From CAZMCT01 sp964564785 (lineage in GTDB: Bacteria > Planctomycetota > Phycisphaerae > UBA1845 > Fen-1342): DNA of 15,123 bases. The notes beneath the pieces were generated by a model that had not been told where the DNA came from, made no database searches, and saw only the letters and a list, made by a program, of their open reading frames with translations. Location of the stretch: contig CAZMCT010000101.1 in assembly GCA_964564785.1 (NCBI GenBank), positions 1 to 15,123 on the forward strand, in the 5' to 3' direction. Positions 1 to 8,504 of this stretch are shown here, piece by piece; position 1 is the first letter of the stretch; every line of letters starts with the position of its first letter. Both the position numbers and the translations under genes were made by a program.

Positions 1-90
1 TCCGCCCATCGACCTGTGGCCGCGCTTTGTTGCGCGCTGTGCCGTGCCGGCGGACGCGGGCGGGCGTTTTCGCGTCGGATGATCCTCGCG

Positions 91-96
91 TAGCAT
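91..96 (+). promoter_or_regulatory. Candidate -10 box of a leaderless promoter
   Basis: TAGCAT fits the TANNNT form of the -10 box and ends exactly six bases before the ATG at 103, so transcription would begin at or near the start codon. No Shine-Dalgarno sequence lies in those six bases. The -35 region is weak (TTCGCG at 69-74, 16-base spacer). The same six-base spacing is seen before trpE and the PPIase lipoprotein gene, which raises confidence. Confidence 0.4.
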
Positions 97-102
97 ACCG
101 GC

Positions 103-912
103 ATGCCGCGCGCAAACGCGAAATTCCGTTTGGCCGCGGGCTCGCCGGCCGCGCTGCTCTTCCTGGCGCTGCTGACCGCCCCCGGCTGCACCTGGCTGGC
201 CGGCGTCGGCAGCGACAATAGCGGCCTGGCGCAGGGGAAGACCTGGTTCGTCGGCGGGGCGGGCTCGATCGGCAATGTCGTCGGCACGCTCGACGTCCCG
301 CGCGGACTGCGGCAGGGCGGCTACCGCGGTGCAATCGAGGTCTTCGCCTGGCAGAGCGTCGTTGGTGACGCCATCCGCGACCAACTCGACCGCCCGCGCA
401 ACGAGGAGCAAGCCCGCCGGCTCGCCACCGCCATCGAGGAGTACCAGAACCAGTACCCCGGCCGACCGGTGAACATCGTCGCGCTTTCCGCCGGCACCGG
501 CATTGCGGCGTGGGCGCTCGAGGCCCTGCCCCCCGGGCGGCGGGTTCAGACCGTCGTCTTCCTGGCCAGCAGTCTGTCGAAGGGCTTCGACCTGACGCCG
601 GCGCTGGCCCGGGTGGAGGGGAACCTGTACGCGTTCCACTCGGAGCGCGACCCGTTGCTCCGTTACGGGCTGTTCGTGACCGGCTCGGTCGATCGCGAGT
701 TCGACCACGCCGCGGGTCTGGTCGGCTTCGAGCTGCCGACCGGTGCGGACGATCGCACGCAGGCCCTGTACGCCGCGAAACTGCGCAACCGCCCTTATCA
801 GGAGAAGTGGGCCGACTACGGCTATTACGGCCTGCACGCCGACAGCACGGCCCCGGACTTCATCGCCCACGTCGTGGCGCCGCTGCTTCAGGGCTCGACG
901 CGGCGGAGGTGA
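103..912 (+). CDS. Lipoprotein with an alpha/beta-hydrolase-like fold
   Basis: The product has 269 residues. Residues 1-29 form a lipoprotein signal: basic start, hydrophobic stretch (AALLFLALLTAPGC), and Cys29 as probable lipidation site, although the lipobox APGC is not ideal. After a linker, the protein has the order expected of a serine hydrolase: a strand ending in VALSAGTG (Ser129 as nucleophile), then SERDPLL (Asp183) and GLHADST (His245), spaced as in an alpha/beta-hydrolase triad. The nucleophile elbow ALSAG departs from strict GXSXG. Substrate is unknown; an envelope esterase or lipase-like role is an inference. The ATG at 103 is chosen because it starts the signal peptide and has a TANNNT box six bases before it. 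The gene is convergent with rodA. A degenerate, non-catalytic member of the fold is also possible. Confidence 0.8.
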   Translation: MPRANAKFRLAAGSPAALLFLALLTAPGCTWLAGVGSDNSGLAQGKTWFVGGAGSIGNVVGTLDVPRGLRQGGYRGAIEVFAWQSVVGDAIRDQLDRPRNEEQARRLATAIEEYQNQYPGRPVNIVALSAGTGIAAWALEALPPGRRVQTVVFLASSLSKGFDLTPALARVEGNLYAFHSERDPLLRYGLFVTGSVDREFDHAAGLVGFELPTGADDRTQALYAAKLRNRPYQEKWADYGYYGLHADSTAPDFIAHVVAPLLQGSTRRR

Positions 913-937
913 GAAAGCGGCCGCCCGGCCGACCTCC
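905..937. terminator. Possible bidirectional terminator between convergent genes
   Basis: GGAGGT (905-910) pairs with ACCTCC (932-937), and inside it CGGCC (918-922) pairs with GGCCG (927-931) around a four-base loop; a seven-base bulge separates the two helices. The structure overlaps the end of the hydrolase gene and lies 31 bases past the rodA stop, where both converging transcripts need to end. No run of T follows on either strand, so factor-independent termination is uncertain. Confidence 0.3.
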
Positions 938-967
938 TCCGATCTTCACCGGCTCGACGCCTCACCC

Positions 968-2278
968 TCACGCGTCCTCGCGGTGCTCGAACGGCGGCCG
1001 CGCGATCAGCATCGGGCGGCGTTGCGCCACGTTGACCAGCAGCCCCAGCCCCAGGAAGTTCGTCCACAGACTGCTGCCGCCCGCGCTCACGAACGGCAGT
1101 GTCATGCCGGTGATCGGCGCCAGTCCGATCGTCATGCAGATGTTCAGCAGGGCCTGGACGACGATCATCACGATCACGCCCACGACCAGCAGCCGCCCGT
1201 ACGGATCGTTCGTGACGGTCGCCACCTCCAGCCCGACCAGCACGATGATCGCGTACGCCAGGATCACCAGCAGCGCGCCGATGAACCCCCACTGGTGCCC
1301 GATGATCGCAAAGATGAAGTCGTTGTGCTCCTCCGGCAGCAGCCCGTCGTACTGCACGAACACCCCCGCGCCGTAGCCCGTCCCGGTCAACCCCCCCGTG
1401 CCCAGCGCGATCTTCGACTGCCGCAACTGGTAGCCCTGGTCCATGTGCCACGCCTCGTCGGGGCTGCCCTGCCGGAACAGCACTTCGATCCGCGCCTTCT
1501 GGTACCCGTGCATCCCGTACTGGTAGAAGAGCGGCATCACCGCCAGCCCCAGCCCCAGGATGATCGCCAGGTGCCGCAGCCGCGCGCCCGCCACGAACAA
1601 CATCGAAAACAGCACCGGCAGCAGCATCAGCAGCGTCCCCAGGTCCGGCTGGAACAGGATCAGGAACATCGGCGCCAGCGTCAGCAGGAACGGCGGCAGC
1701 AGTCCCGGCCAGTTCCGGTACGAATCGCGGAACCGCAGGTACCGCGCCAGCGCCATCACCAGCGCCAGCTTCATGAACTCCGACGGCTGAACGCCCACGC
1801 CCGCCAGCTCGATCCAGCGCCGCGTGTTCCGCCGCACCGGGACGAAGGGCAGATCTGGCAAGCCGAACTGGTCCAGCAGCCGGTCCGCCAGCAAAAGCCC
1901 CAGCAGCAGCATTGTGATCGCGTAGAACGGGTACGAGTACCAGCCCAGCTTCTGGTAGCTCGGCCACAACACCAGCAGCATCAGCCCCACCCCGCTCAGC
2001 AGGTACGCCACCTGCTTCGTCGTCTGCGGTCCGATCCGGTAGTAGATTCCGAGCAGCCCCTGTTCCGCGGCCGGGGCCGCGCTGCCCCACGCGCTCAGCC
2101 CGGCCGGCGCGGGCGTATCCCGGTCCGTCGCGTGAATGCACGCCAGCCCGACGCCGGACAACAGCACCACCGGCACGGCCAATCCCCAGCCAAGGCGCGT
2201 CAGGTTCAGAATCTGCCGCCGTGCCATTTGATCCACCGGCGCGCCGGACCTCCGCGTCCGACGCCGCCACGCCTTCAA
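968..2278 (-). CDS. rodA: RodA, SEDS-family peptidoglycan glycosyltransferase
   Basis: RodA polymerises lipid II into glycan strands during side-wall growth, working in the inner membrane with PBP2. The 436-residue product is polytopic, with about ten membrane segments. Family motifs: WIELAGVGVQPSEFMKLALV (155-174), FQPDLGTLL (209-217), LPEEHNDFIFAIIG (314-327, Asp320 being the conserved catalytic-loop acid), and TGMTLPFVSAGGSSLWTN (390-407). A Pro/Ala-rich loop at about 52-75, after the first membrane segment, is longer than usual. The first codon used here is a TTG overlapping the mrdA stop (TTGA). The ATG at 2227, preceded by GGTGG, would remove 17 charged residues, gives the usual RodA N-terminus and may be the true start. 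RodA rather than FtsW is favoured by pairing with PBP2 and the absence of other division genes. Confidence 0.95.
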   Translation of the reverse strand: MKAWRRRTRRSGAPVDQMARRQILNLTRLGWGLAVPVVLLSGVGLACIHATDRDTPAPAGLSAWGSAAPAAEQGLLGIYYRIGPQTTKQVAYLLSGVGLMLLVLWPSYQKLGWYSYPFYAITMLLLGLLLADRLLDQFGLPDLPFVPVRRNTRRWIELAGVGVQPSEFMKLALVMALARYLRFRDSYRNWPGLLPPFLLTLAPMFLILFQPDLGTLLMLLPVLFSMLFVAGARLRHLAIILGLGLAVMPLFYQYGMHGYQKARIEVLFRQGSPDEAWHMDQGYQLRQSKIALGTGGLTGTGYGAGVFVQYDGLLPEEHNDFIFAIIGHQWGFIGALLVILAYAIIVLVGLEVATVTNDPYGRLLVVGVIVMIVVQALLNICMTIGLAPITGMTLPFVSAGGSSLWTNFLGLGLLVNVAQRRPMLIARPPFEHREDA

Positions 2279-4458
2279 TCGTCCACGATCATCTCGAACT
2301 CATCCGCCGCGTCACCGCGTTCGGACGCGTCCGCCCGCTGGTCCAGCAGATACTCGGCGATCCGCCGCGCAATCGGCCCCGCGACTTTGCCGCCGCTCTC
2401 GCCGAACTCCACCAGCACGCTGAGCGCGTAGACCGGGCCGCGCGGCCGCGCCCCGCGCGGCGTACGGGCCGGCTGCGTAAACCCGATGAACCACGCGTGC
2501 GCCGGCAGGCGCATACCCTCAGCCAGCGCGGGATGTCGTTCCTCGGTGCGCCGCCCAACGCACGGGGCGTCCTCCGCCCCGACACGGGCCCGCGCATCCT
2601 GCTCGAGATACGCCACCGACTCCACCCGCCGGCCGTCCGCCAGCTCGAAGGTCCAGCGGTACGCGACCGGCCACGGCTGCGCCTGGGCCGAGCCGGTCTT
2701 GCCGCACAGCACGTAATCGCCGTCCGCGAGCCGCGCCGGCCTGCCCGTCCCGCCCGCCTCGTTCACCGCGCGCCACATCCCCACGCGCAACGGCTCGAGC
2801 GCGCGCTCCTCGATCGTCACCGGAGCTTCCGGCGCTGCCCCGAACGCGTGCCCCGCATCGTCACGCGCCAGTCGCACCGGGGCCCACTGCCCGGTCGCGA
2901 TCGTCGCCGCCACGTTTGCCGCCTGGAGCGGGGTGATCGCCACTTCCCCCTGCCCGATCGCGAAATTCCACGCGTCCGAAGGCTGGTGCCGGCGATGCTG
3001 GCGAGCCCACAGCCACTCGGCCGTCGGCACGATCCCCCGGCTTTCCTCGATCAGCCCGGTGCCCGCCGGCCGACCCAGCCCGCAGCGCACGAACCAGTCG
3101 CACAGCCGCTCCGGCCCCAGCCGTTCACCCACGCGGAAAAAGTAGATATTGCACGAATTCTTCACCGCGCTCGCAGCATCCTGCCCGCCCGGCTCCAGTG
3201 CGTCGTGCGTCAGCCCCGGCGTGCGGTTGTAAATCCAGCAGCGGAACCGCTCCGTGCTCTCCGGCAGCAGGTGCCCGGTGCAGTGTATCCGCGTGTCCGG
3301 CTTGACCACGTCCTCGCTCAGCGCCCCGATCAGCGTCAGCGTCTTGCAGATCGACCCCGGCGGATACTGGCCCTGCACCGCGCGAAACAACAGCGGCCTG
3401 CCGCGCGCATCCCGCTCCAGCGCCGCAAAACGCTCGTTGAATTCCTCCGCCTTGTAGGCCGGGTAGCTCACCAGCGCCCGAATGTCCCGCGTGGCTGCAT
3501 CAATCACCACCGCGGCCGCACCCGAACGCTGCCCCTCCGGCCGCGCGGACACCGCCTCGGCCAGCAACTCGAACACGAAATGCTGGAGCTCGCGGTCGAT
3601 CGTCAGGTGAACGTCGCGGCCGGCCACGGCGTCGACCCGCTCGAGCTCCTGCCAGTTGTAGTCGTAGATGATGCGCCCGCGCGCCCCGCGCAGTGAGGAT
3701 TCGGCCAGCCGCTCCACGCCGGAGATGCCGCAGCGATCGTCCGGTCGCAGGGCCCGCAATTCGTCGCCGGCGTGCGGGTCCTCGGCGATGCTTTCCGGGC
3801 TGGCCGCGCCCAGCCGGCCCAGCACATGCACCAGCGCGTCGACATCGTGCGCGACACGCCGCGTGCTCGGCACGACCCGCAGCCACGGACACCGGGCGAA
3901 CTCCAGCCGCACGCGCAGCGCGACCCGGTGGTCCACGTTCTCCAGCAGCGGCAGCAGTTGCGTTTCCTCGCGCACCGGTCCCTCGGCCCGCGCTCGCCAG
4001 CGCTCGATCCGGGCCCGGATGCGCGCGGCCTTCTCAGCCAGTTCCTCCTCCGTCTGCCCGCTGATCTCCGCCAGCCGTGCCCAGGTGACCGGAATCTCCG
4101 CCGCGAGCTGGTCGGCGATGTCCTGGAGCCGCGCCTCGGGCGGATACTCGCCCGCCCGGCGCAGCTCTCGCGCCACGCCGACCAAGTATTGCCGCAACGG
4201 CTCGGCCCGCCCCGCAAGAACCGCGTAATGCACGCTCACATCCGCCGACGGCTCGTCGCTCACCAGCGGCTGATGGTGCACGTCGAAGATTCCCCCACGC
4301 GGCGCGGTGATGTATGTCGGTCGACGCGTGAGGATCCGTGCCGCCAGACGCCGGTACTCGTCGGCCTGCACCAACTGTACCTGTGCCAGCCGGGCCACGA
4401 TCAAGACCGACAGACCCGTCAGGAGCACCCAGAACCACGTCAGCCGGCGTTGGAACAT
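2275..4458 (-). CDS. mrdA: Penicillin-binding protein 2, elongasome DD-transpeptidase
   Basis: PBP2 cross-links peptidoglycan during elongation as partner of RodA. It has a short cytoplasmic start, one membrane anchor (about residues 8-26), the PBP dimerisation domain (PRGGIFDVHHQPL near 55-67), an acidic/basic helical insert, and a C-terminal transpeptidase. The three active-site motifs are present: SICK (Ser369 nucleophile, in PPGSICKTLT), SCN (Ser435) and KTGSA (Lys587). At 727 residues it is longer than the usual roughly 600-650. The extra length lies in the region before the transpeptidase and in a loop after KTG. The ATG at 4458 is chosen because AGGGA precedes it at good spacing and the membrane anchor follows directly. 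A GTG at 4524 would add 22 residues but falls inside a dispersed repeat. Its stop overlaps the first possible codon of rodA, so the two are probably translated together. Confidence 0.93.
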   Translation of the reverse strand: MFQRRLTWFWVLLTGLSVLIVARLAQVQLVQADEYRRLAARILTRRPTYITAPRGGIFDVHHQPLVSDEPSADVSVHYAVLAGRAEPLRQYLVGVARELRRAGEYPPEARLQDIADQLAAEIPVTWARLAEISGQTEEELAEKAARIRARIERWRARAEGPVREETQLLPLLENVDHRVALRVRLEFARCPWLRVVPSTRRVAHDVDALVHVLGRLGAASPESIAEDPHAGDELRALRPDDRCGISGVERLAESSLRGARGRIIYDYNWQELERVDAVAGRDVHLTIDRELQHFVFELLAEAVSARPEGQRSGAAAVVIDAATRDIRALVSYPAYKAEEFNERFAALERDARGRPLLFRAVQGQYPPGSICKTLTLIGALSEDVVKPDTRIHCTGHLLPESTERFRCWIYNRTPGLTHDALEPGGQDAASAVKNSCNIYFFRVGERLGPERLCDWFVRCGLGRPAGTGLIEESRGIVPTAEWLWARQHRRHQPSDAWNFAIGQGEVAITPLQAANVAATIATGQWAPVRLARDDAGHAFGAAPEAPVTIEERALEPLRVGMWRAVNEAGGTGRPARLADGDYVLCGKTGSAQAQPWPVAYRWTFELADGRRVESVAYLEQDARARVGAEDAPCVGRRTEERHPALAEGMRLPAHAWFIGFTQPARTPRGARPRGPVYALSVLVEFGESGGKVAGPIARRIAEYLLDQRADASERGDAADEFEMIVDD

Positions 4459-4517
4459 GACATCCCTGTCGACGGCGCGAAGGGTGGCACGCGCGTCTCG
4501 CCCATCCGTTCGAGTCT

Positions 4518-4540
4518 GTGGCACCGGCTTTCCGCCGGTT
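4518..4540. repeat. Dispersed palindromic repeat, family A, copy 1
   Basis: GTGGCACCGGCTTTCCGCCG matches the family A pattern GTGGcATCGGCTTCCaGCCGG seen again at 7720, 11065, 11107 and 11146. Its core is an inverted repeat, CCGGC-TTTCC-GCCGG. It lies upstream of mrdA and includes the alternative GTG start of that gene, which argues against using that start. Confidence 0.6.
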
Positions 4541-4683
4541 CATCCACCCGGCACGAGGCCGGCTCGCAACGTCCGAGAAGTCTCGCCCGATCCGCCGCGG
4601 CCGTCAAACCTGGCCGACGGGCGGAACGCCCATACTCTCCTGCCCGTGCCGACCGCCCGCACCGCTGCCTTCCGCCATCCAGC

Positions 4684-4735
4684 GCCCGGCGGAAAAAGCC
4701 GGGCCTGTCGCGCTCTGGCGAGCGGGGGCAGCAAC
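4684..4735. repeat. Perfect 7-bp hairpin plus adjoining imperfect hairpin
   Basis: GCCCGGC (4684-4690) and GCCGGGC (4698-4704) are perfect inverted arms around GGAAAAA. Immediately after, CTGTCGCGCTC, a TGGC loop and GAGCGGGGGCAG form an imperfect stem. The pair sits mid-gap between mrdA and rnpB. It could be a dispersed element or a structured leader of the mrdA transcript; nothing in the window decides between these. Confidence 0.4.
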
Positions 4736-4860
4736 CCGTTGAGACCGGGGCTGGCTCCGCGCCGACCCACCATCACGGCAGCGCCAACAGCCGTTCCCGC
4801 GGTGCGTGTCTCCATTTTCGACCGCGGCCGCCGTCCCTGTCCCCACATTCAACCGGCTGT

Positions 4861-4866
4861 TAGAAT
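4861..4866 (+). promoter_or_regulatory. -10 box of the RNase P RNA promoter
   Basis: TAGAAT matches the TATAAT consensus at five of six positions. It ends six bases before 4873, the first base of the P1 helix of the RNA and thus the expected transcript start. The best -35 candidate, CTGTCC at 4837-4842 with an 18-base spacer, is weak. This promoter calibrates the spacing seen before the putative leaderless genes. Confidence 0.6.
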
Positions 4867-4872
4867 GCCAAG

Positions 4873-5252
4873 CGGCGGAGTGGGCCGGGCGACCGCCGCC
4901 GAGCCCATCGCGGCACCGGCGGAGGAAAGTCCGAACTGGACAGGGCACGGTGATGGCTAACAGCCACCGGGAGTGATCCCAGGGAAAGTGCCACAGAAAA
5001 CACACCGCTGGGGCGGCGTCTCCGCCCCAGTAAGGGTGAAAAGGTGCGGTAAGAGCGCACCGCATCCCGGGTGACCGGGATGGCAGGGCAAACCCCACCG
5101 CCAGCAAGCCCAAATAGGGGGCGAGAGCCGGCCCGGCTCGTGACCAGCCCCGGGTAGGGCGCTCGAGCCCGTCGGCAACGGCGGGCCTAGATGAATGGTC
5201 GCCCTCCGCTTCTGCGGAGACAGAATTCGGCTTACAGGCCCACTCCGCCGAT
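4873..5252 (+). ncRNA. rnpB: RNase P RNA (class A)
   Basis: This is the catalytic RNA of RNase P, which removes 5' leaders from tRNA precursors. The P1 helix is plain: 4873-4886 pairs perfectly with 5237-5250 over 14 bases. The universally conserved GAGGAAAGTCC (P4 5' strand, 4922-4932) is matched at the other end by ACAGAATTCGGCTTAC (5220-5235). Other family signatures are GGTGCGGTAAGAGCGCACC (5043-5061), GCAAACCCCAC (5088-5098) and TAGATGAATGGTCGCC (5189-5204). About 380 nt is typical for class A. AGAAT (4862-4866) is also complementary to ATTCT (5251-5255), which could extend P1 in a longer precursor. The gene is alone on the plus strand, between mrdA and the deacetylase gene, and converges with the latter. 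Open frames across it are not genes. Confidence 0.97.
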
Positions 5253-5266
5253 TCTGTCGTCACGGG

Positions 5267-5928
5267 CTACCCGATCTCCCGCACGAGCATGAACGCCTCC
5301 GCCGCCGCCAGCCCCACCACGCTCCCGCGCCAGACCGCCAGCGCCCGCACCGCCTCCAGCGCGCGGGCGTCCGGCGCCGGCCGCACCTGCGAGGCGTAAG
5401 CCCTCATTGCGGCCAGCTTGGCCTCCAGGTCCCCGGAGATGTCCAAGTGCACATGGGGCGCAAACTCCGGCTCGACGTTCGGCGCGGCCCAGTGTGTCTC
5501 CGAAACCGTCTCGTAACACAGGATGCGGCGCGGCGTCGGCCGGCCCGCCACCGGCCGCAGCGCCACCATGGCCGCCTCGAAGCACTGCCGGTGGTCTGCG
5601 TGCCGGTCGCCCGGGTGCGGCAGCAGGACCCAGTCCGGCCGCTGCTCAGCGACGACACGGTCGAAGGCCGCGTTCAGCTCGGCCCGCGGCAGCTCGTGGA
5701 GCCGGGTGACGGGCAGGTCCATGAATCGCAGCCGGGTGCCGAGGATTTTCGCCGCCGCGTCGGCTTCGCGGCGCACCTGCGTCACCTGCGGCTCGGGAAA
5801 CAACGGTGCCCAGCCTTTGGTGACGATCGCGACACAGACGGTGTGCCCCTCCGCGGCCAGGCGGTGCAGCGTGCCGCCGCACCCGAGCACCTCGTCGTCC
5901 GGATGCGGCGCAAAAACCAGGACATTCA

Positions 5929-5929
<1 letters not shown>
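5267..5929 (-). CDS. PIG-L/LmbE-family deacetylase
   Basis: The 220-residue product belongs to the zinc-dependent PIG-L/LmbE family, which removes N-acetyl groups from sugar conjugates such as GlcNAc derivatives. The metal site is visible: PHPDDE (8-13, with His9 and Asp12 as ligands) and HPGDRHADHRQ (105-115, with His113 as third ligand). A Rossmann-like start, MNVLVFAPHPDDE, marks the correct beginning; frames extending further upstream run into the carbamoyltransferase gene. The ATG overlaps the carbamoyltransferase stop by one base (TGATG), which implies coupled translation. The natural substrate cannot be told from sequence. The neighbour suggests a carbamoylated and deacetylated sugar; a role in a thiol like bacillithiol is an alternative without support here. 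It ends 14 bases from the convergent RNase P RNA. Confidence 0.9.
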
Positions 5930-7689
<1,760 letters not shown>

Positions 7690-7695
7690 GCCGAA

Positions 7696-7701
7696 AGCGT
7701 A
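7696..7701 (-). promoter_or_regulatory. Weak candidate -10 box before the carbamoyltransferase gene
   Basis: On the minus strand TACGCT fits TANNNT and ends six bases before the ATG at 7689, the same spacing as at trpE and both lipoprotein genes. It matches TATAAT at only three positions, and the -35 region (ACCACA, 17-base spacer, matching three of six positions) is poor. TATGTT, five bases further upstream, is an alternative. Confidence 0.25.
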
Positions 7702-7719
7702 ACATACCCCCCTCCCCTT

Positions 7720-7754
7720 GTGGTATCGGCTTCCGGCCGGCGCCAGCCGGTATC
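7720..7754. repeat. Dispersed palindromic repeat, family A, copy 2, in a longer hairpin
   Basis: GTGGTATCGGCTTCCGGCCG is a family A copy. Here it is part of a larger inverted repeat: GGTATCGGCT (7722-7731) pairs along all ten bases, with two G-U pairs, to AGCCGGTATC (7745-7754) around a 13-base loop. It lies in the 100-base gap between the phosphoglycosyl transferase and carbamoyltransferase genes, where it could attenuate read-through. No T run follows. Confidence 0.55.
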
Positions 7755-7789
7755 AAGCCAACAGAAGGGCGCCGGGCCGGAACGGCGCG

Positions 7790-8455
7790 CTATTCTCCCT
7801 CCTTCTGCGCCTCCGCCCGCCCATACGGACTTGCGGCAAACGGCCGGGCGAACCGCGCTTCGCCCAGCAGCACCACGGCCGGCGTTTTCAGCAGGATTCC
7901 CAGGTCCATCAGCAGGCCGTGACGCCGCACGTAGTACACGTCGTACTTGATCCGTTCGTCCCACGAGAGCGTCGCGCTGCCGTTGACCTGCGCCAGGCCC
8001 GTCACGCCCGGCCGCACCAGCAGCCGCTGTCGCTGGAACGCATCGTACACGCGCGTCTGGTCCGGCAGGGTCGGCCGCGGTCCGACCAGCGCCATGTCGC
8101 CCGCCAGGACGTTGAGGATCTGCGGCAGCTCGTCGATTTTCAGGCGCCGCAGGACGCGGCCGACGGCCGTGATCTCGGGGTGGTCCAAGGGGACGAGTTC
8201 CTGCGGGTCGGGCGTGCGGCCGGCCCGCATCGTCCGCAGCTTGAACAGGCGAAACTCGCGCCCGAGCCGCCCGGTCCGCACTTGCCGGAAAAACACCGGC
8301 CCCGGCTCGCTGAACCGGATCGCGATGAGCGCGGCCAGCAGGACGGGCGAGACCAGGACAAGAATGATGACCGCCGCGACGAAGTCGCACACCCGCTTCG
8401 GCCCGCGGGCCCAGAGCGAAGGCGAAACAACGCGAAGGTCGAAATCCGCCGCCAT
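7790..8455 (-). CDS. Bacterial sugar transferase (monotopic phosphoglycosyl transferase)
   Basis: The 221-residue product is a small phosphoglycosyl transferase of the PglC/WcaJ-core type. It would move a phospho-sugar from a nucleotide sugar to undecaprenyl phosphate, the first membrane step in making a capsule, exopolysaccharide, O-antigen or glycoprotein glycan. After a short basic start comes one membrane segment (CDFVAAVIILVLVSPVLLAA), then FSEPGPVFFRQVRTGR, FRLFKLRTM, RLKIDELPQILNVLAGDMAL (with the catalytic Asp-Glu pair in IDELPQ), VGPRP and RPGVTGLAQVNG. It lacks the extra N-terminal membrane domain of full-length WcaJ. The ATG at 8455 is chosen as the first that gives a family-like start; there is no clear ribosome site. 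Upstream in-frame sequence belongs to the trpE antisense and to a repeat. It lies 47 bases behind trpE, perhaps co-transcribed. Confidence 0.92.
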   Translation of the reverse strand: MAADFDLRVVSPSLWARGPKRVCDFVAAVIILVLVSPVLLAALIAIRFSEPGPVFFRQVRTGRLGREFRLFKLRTMRAGRTPDPQELVPLDHPEITAVGRVLRRLKIDELPQILNVLAGDMALVGPRPTLPDQTRVYDAFQRQRLLVRPGVTGLAQVNGSATLSWDERIKYDVYYVRRHGLLMDLGILLKTPAVVLLGEARFARPFAASPYGRAEAQKEGE

Positions 8456-8469
8456 CCCGGCGCCGAGGG

Positions 8470-8504
8470 ACTCGCGACTCGTAACCTGCAACTCGTTACT
8501 CGCT
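8470..8504. repeat. Short degenerate repeat built on ACTCGY units
   Basis: Between trpE and the sugar transferase gene the plus strand reads ACTCGCGACTCGTAACCTGC followed by AACTCGTTACTCGCTA. The motif ACTCG occurs four times at short intervals separated by G, TAACCTGCA and TT. It reaches the trpE stop codon. It may be another dispersed small repeat that has filled this junction, since the sequence has no ribosome site or coding purpose. Confidence 0.4.

Larger units (their letters stand above)
4459..4870. other. 412-base gap without a convincing gene
   Basis: This stretch separates mrdA from the RNase P RNA, which diverge. It holds a palindromic repeat (4518-4540), a strong hairpin with a second imperfect one beside it (4684-4735) and the -10 box of the RNase P promoter (4861-4866). 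On the minus strand TTGACG (4602-4607) lies 17 bases from GAGACT (4579-4584); this could be an mrdA promoter, but the -10 match is poor. The open frames that cross the gap on both strands show no family motif, no ribosome site and arginine/proline/glycine-rich compositions typical of chance frames in GC-rich DNA. Confidence 0.6.

Noticed and set aside
743..2431. A 562-codon open frame opposite rodA on the plus strand, and a 460-codon minus-strand frame at 888-2270
   Set aside because: Both overlap rodA, which has clear family motifs. Their compositions (His/Gln/Arg-rich and Ala/Gly/Arg-rich) are what GC-rich codon bias produces in other frames.
2221..4863. Long plus-strand open frames opposite mrdA (2221-3696 and 3772-4863)
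   Set aside because: They mirror the PBP2 coding sequence, lack family motifs and are rich in Arg, Pro and His.
4604..5263. A 219-codon minus-strand frame across the RNase P RNA
   Set aside because: The region is a confident class A RNase P RNA; the frame has no motif or ribosome site.
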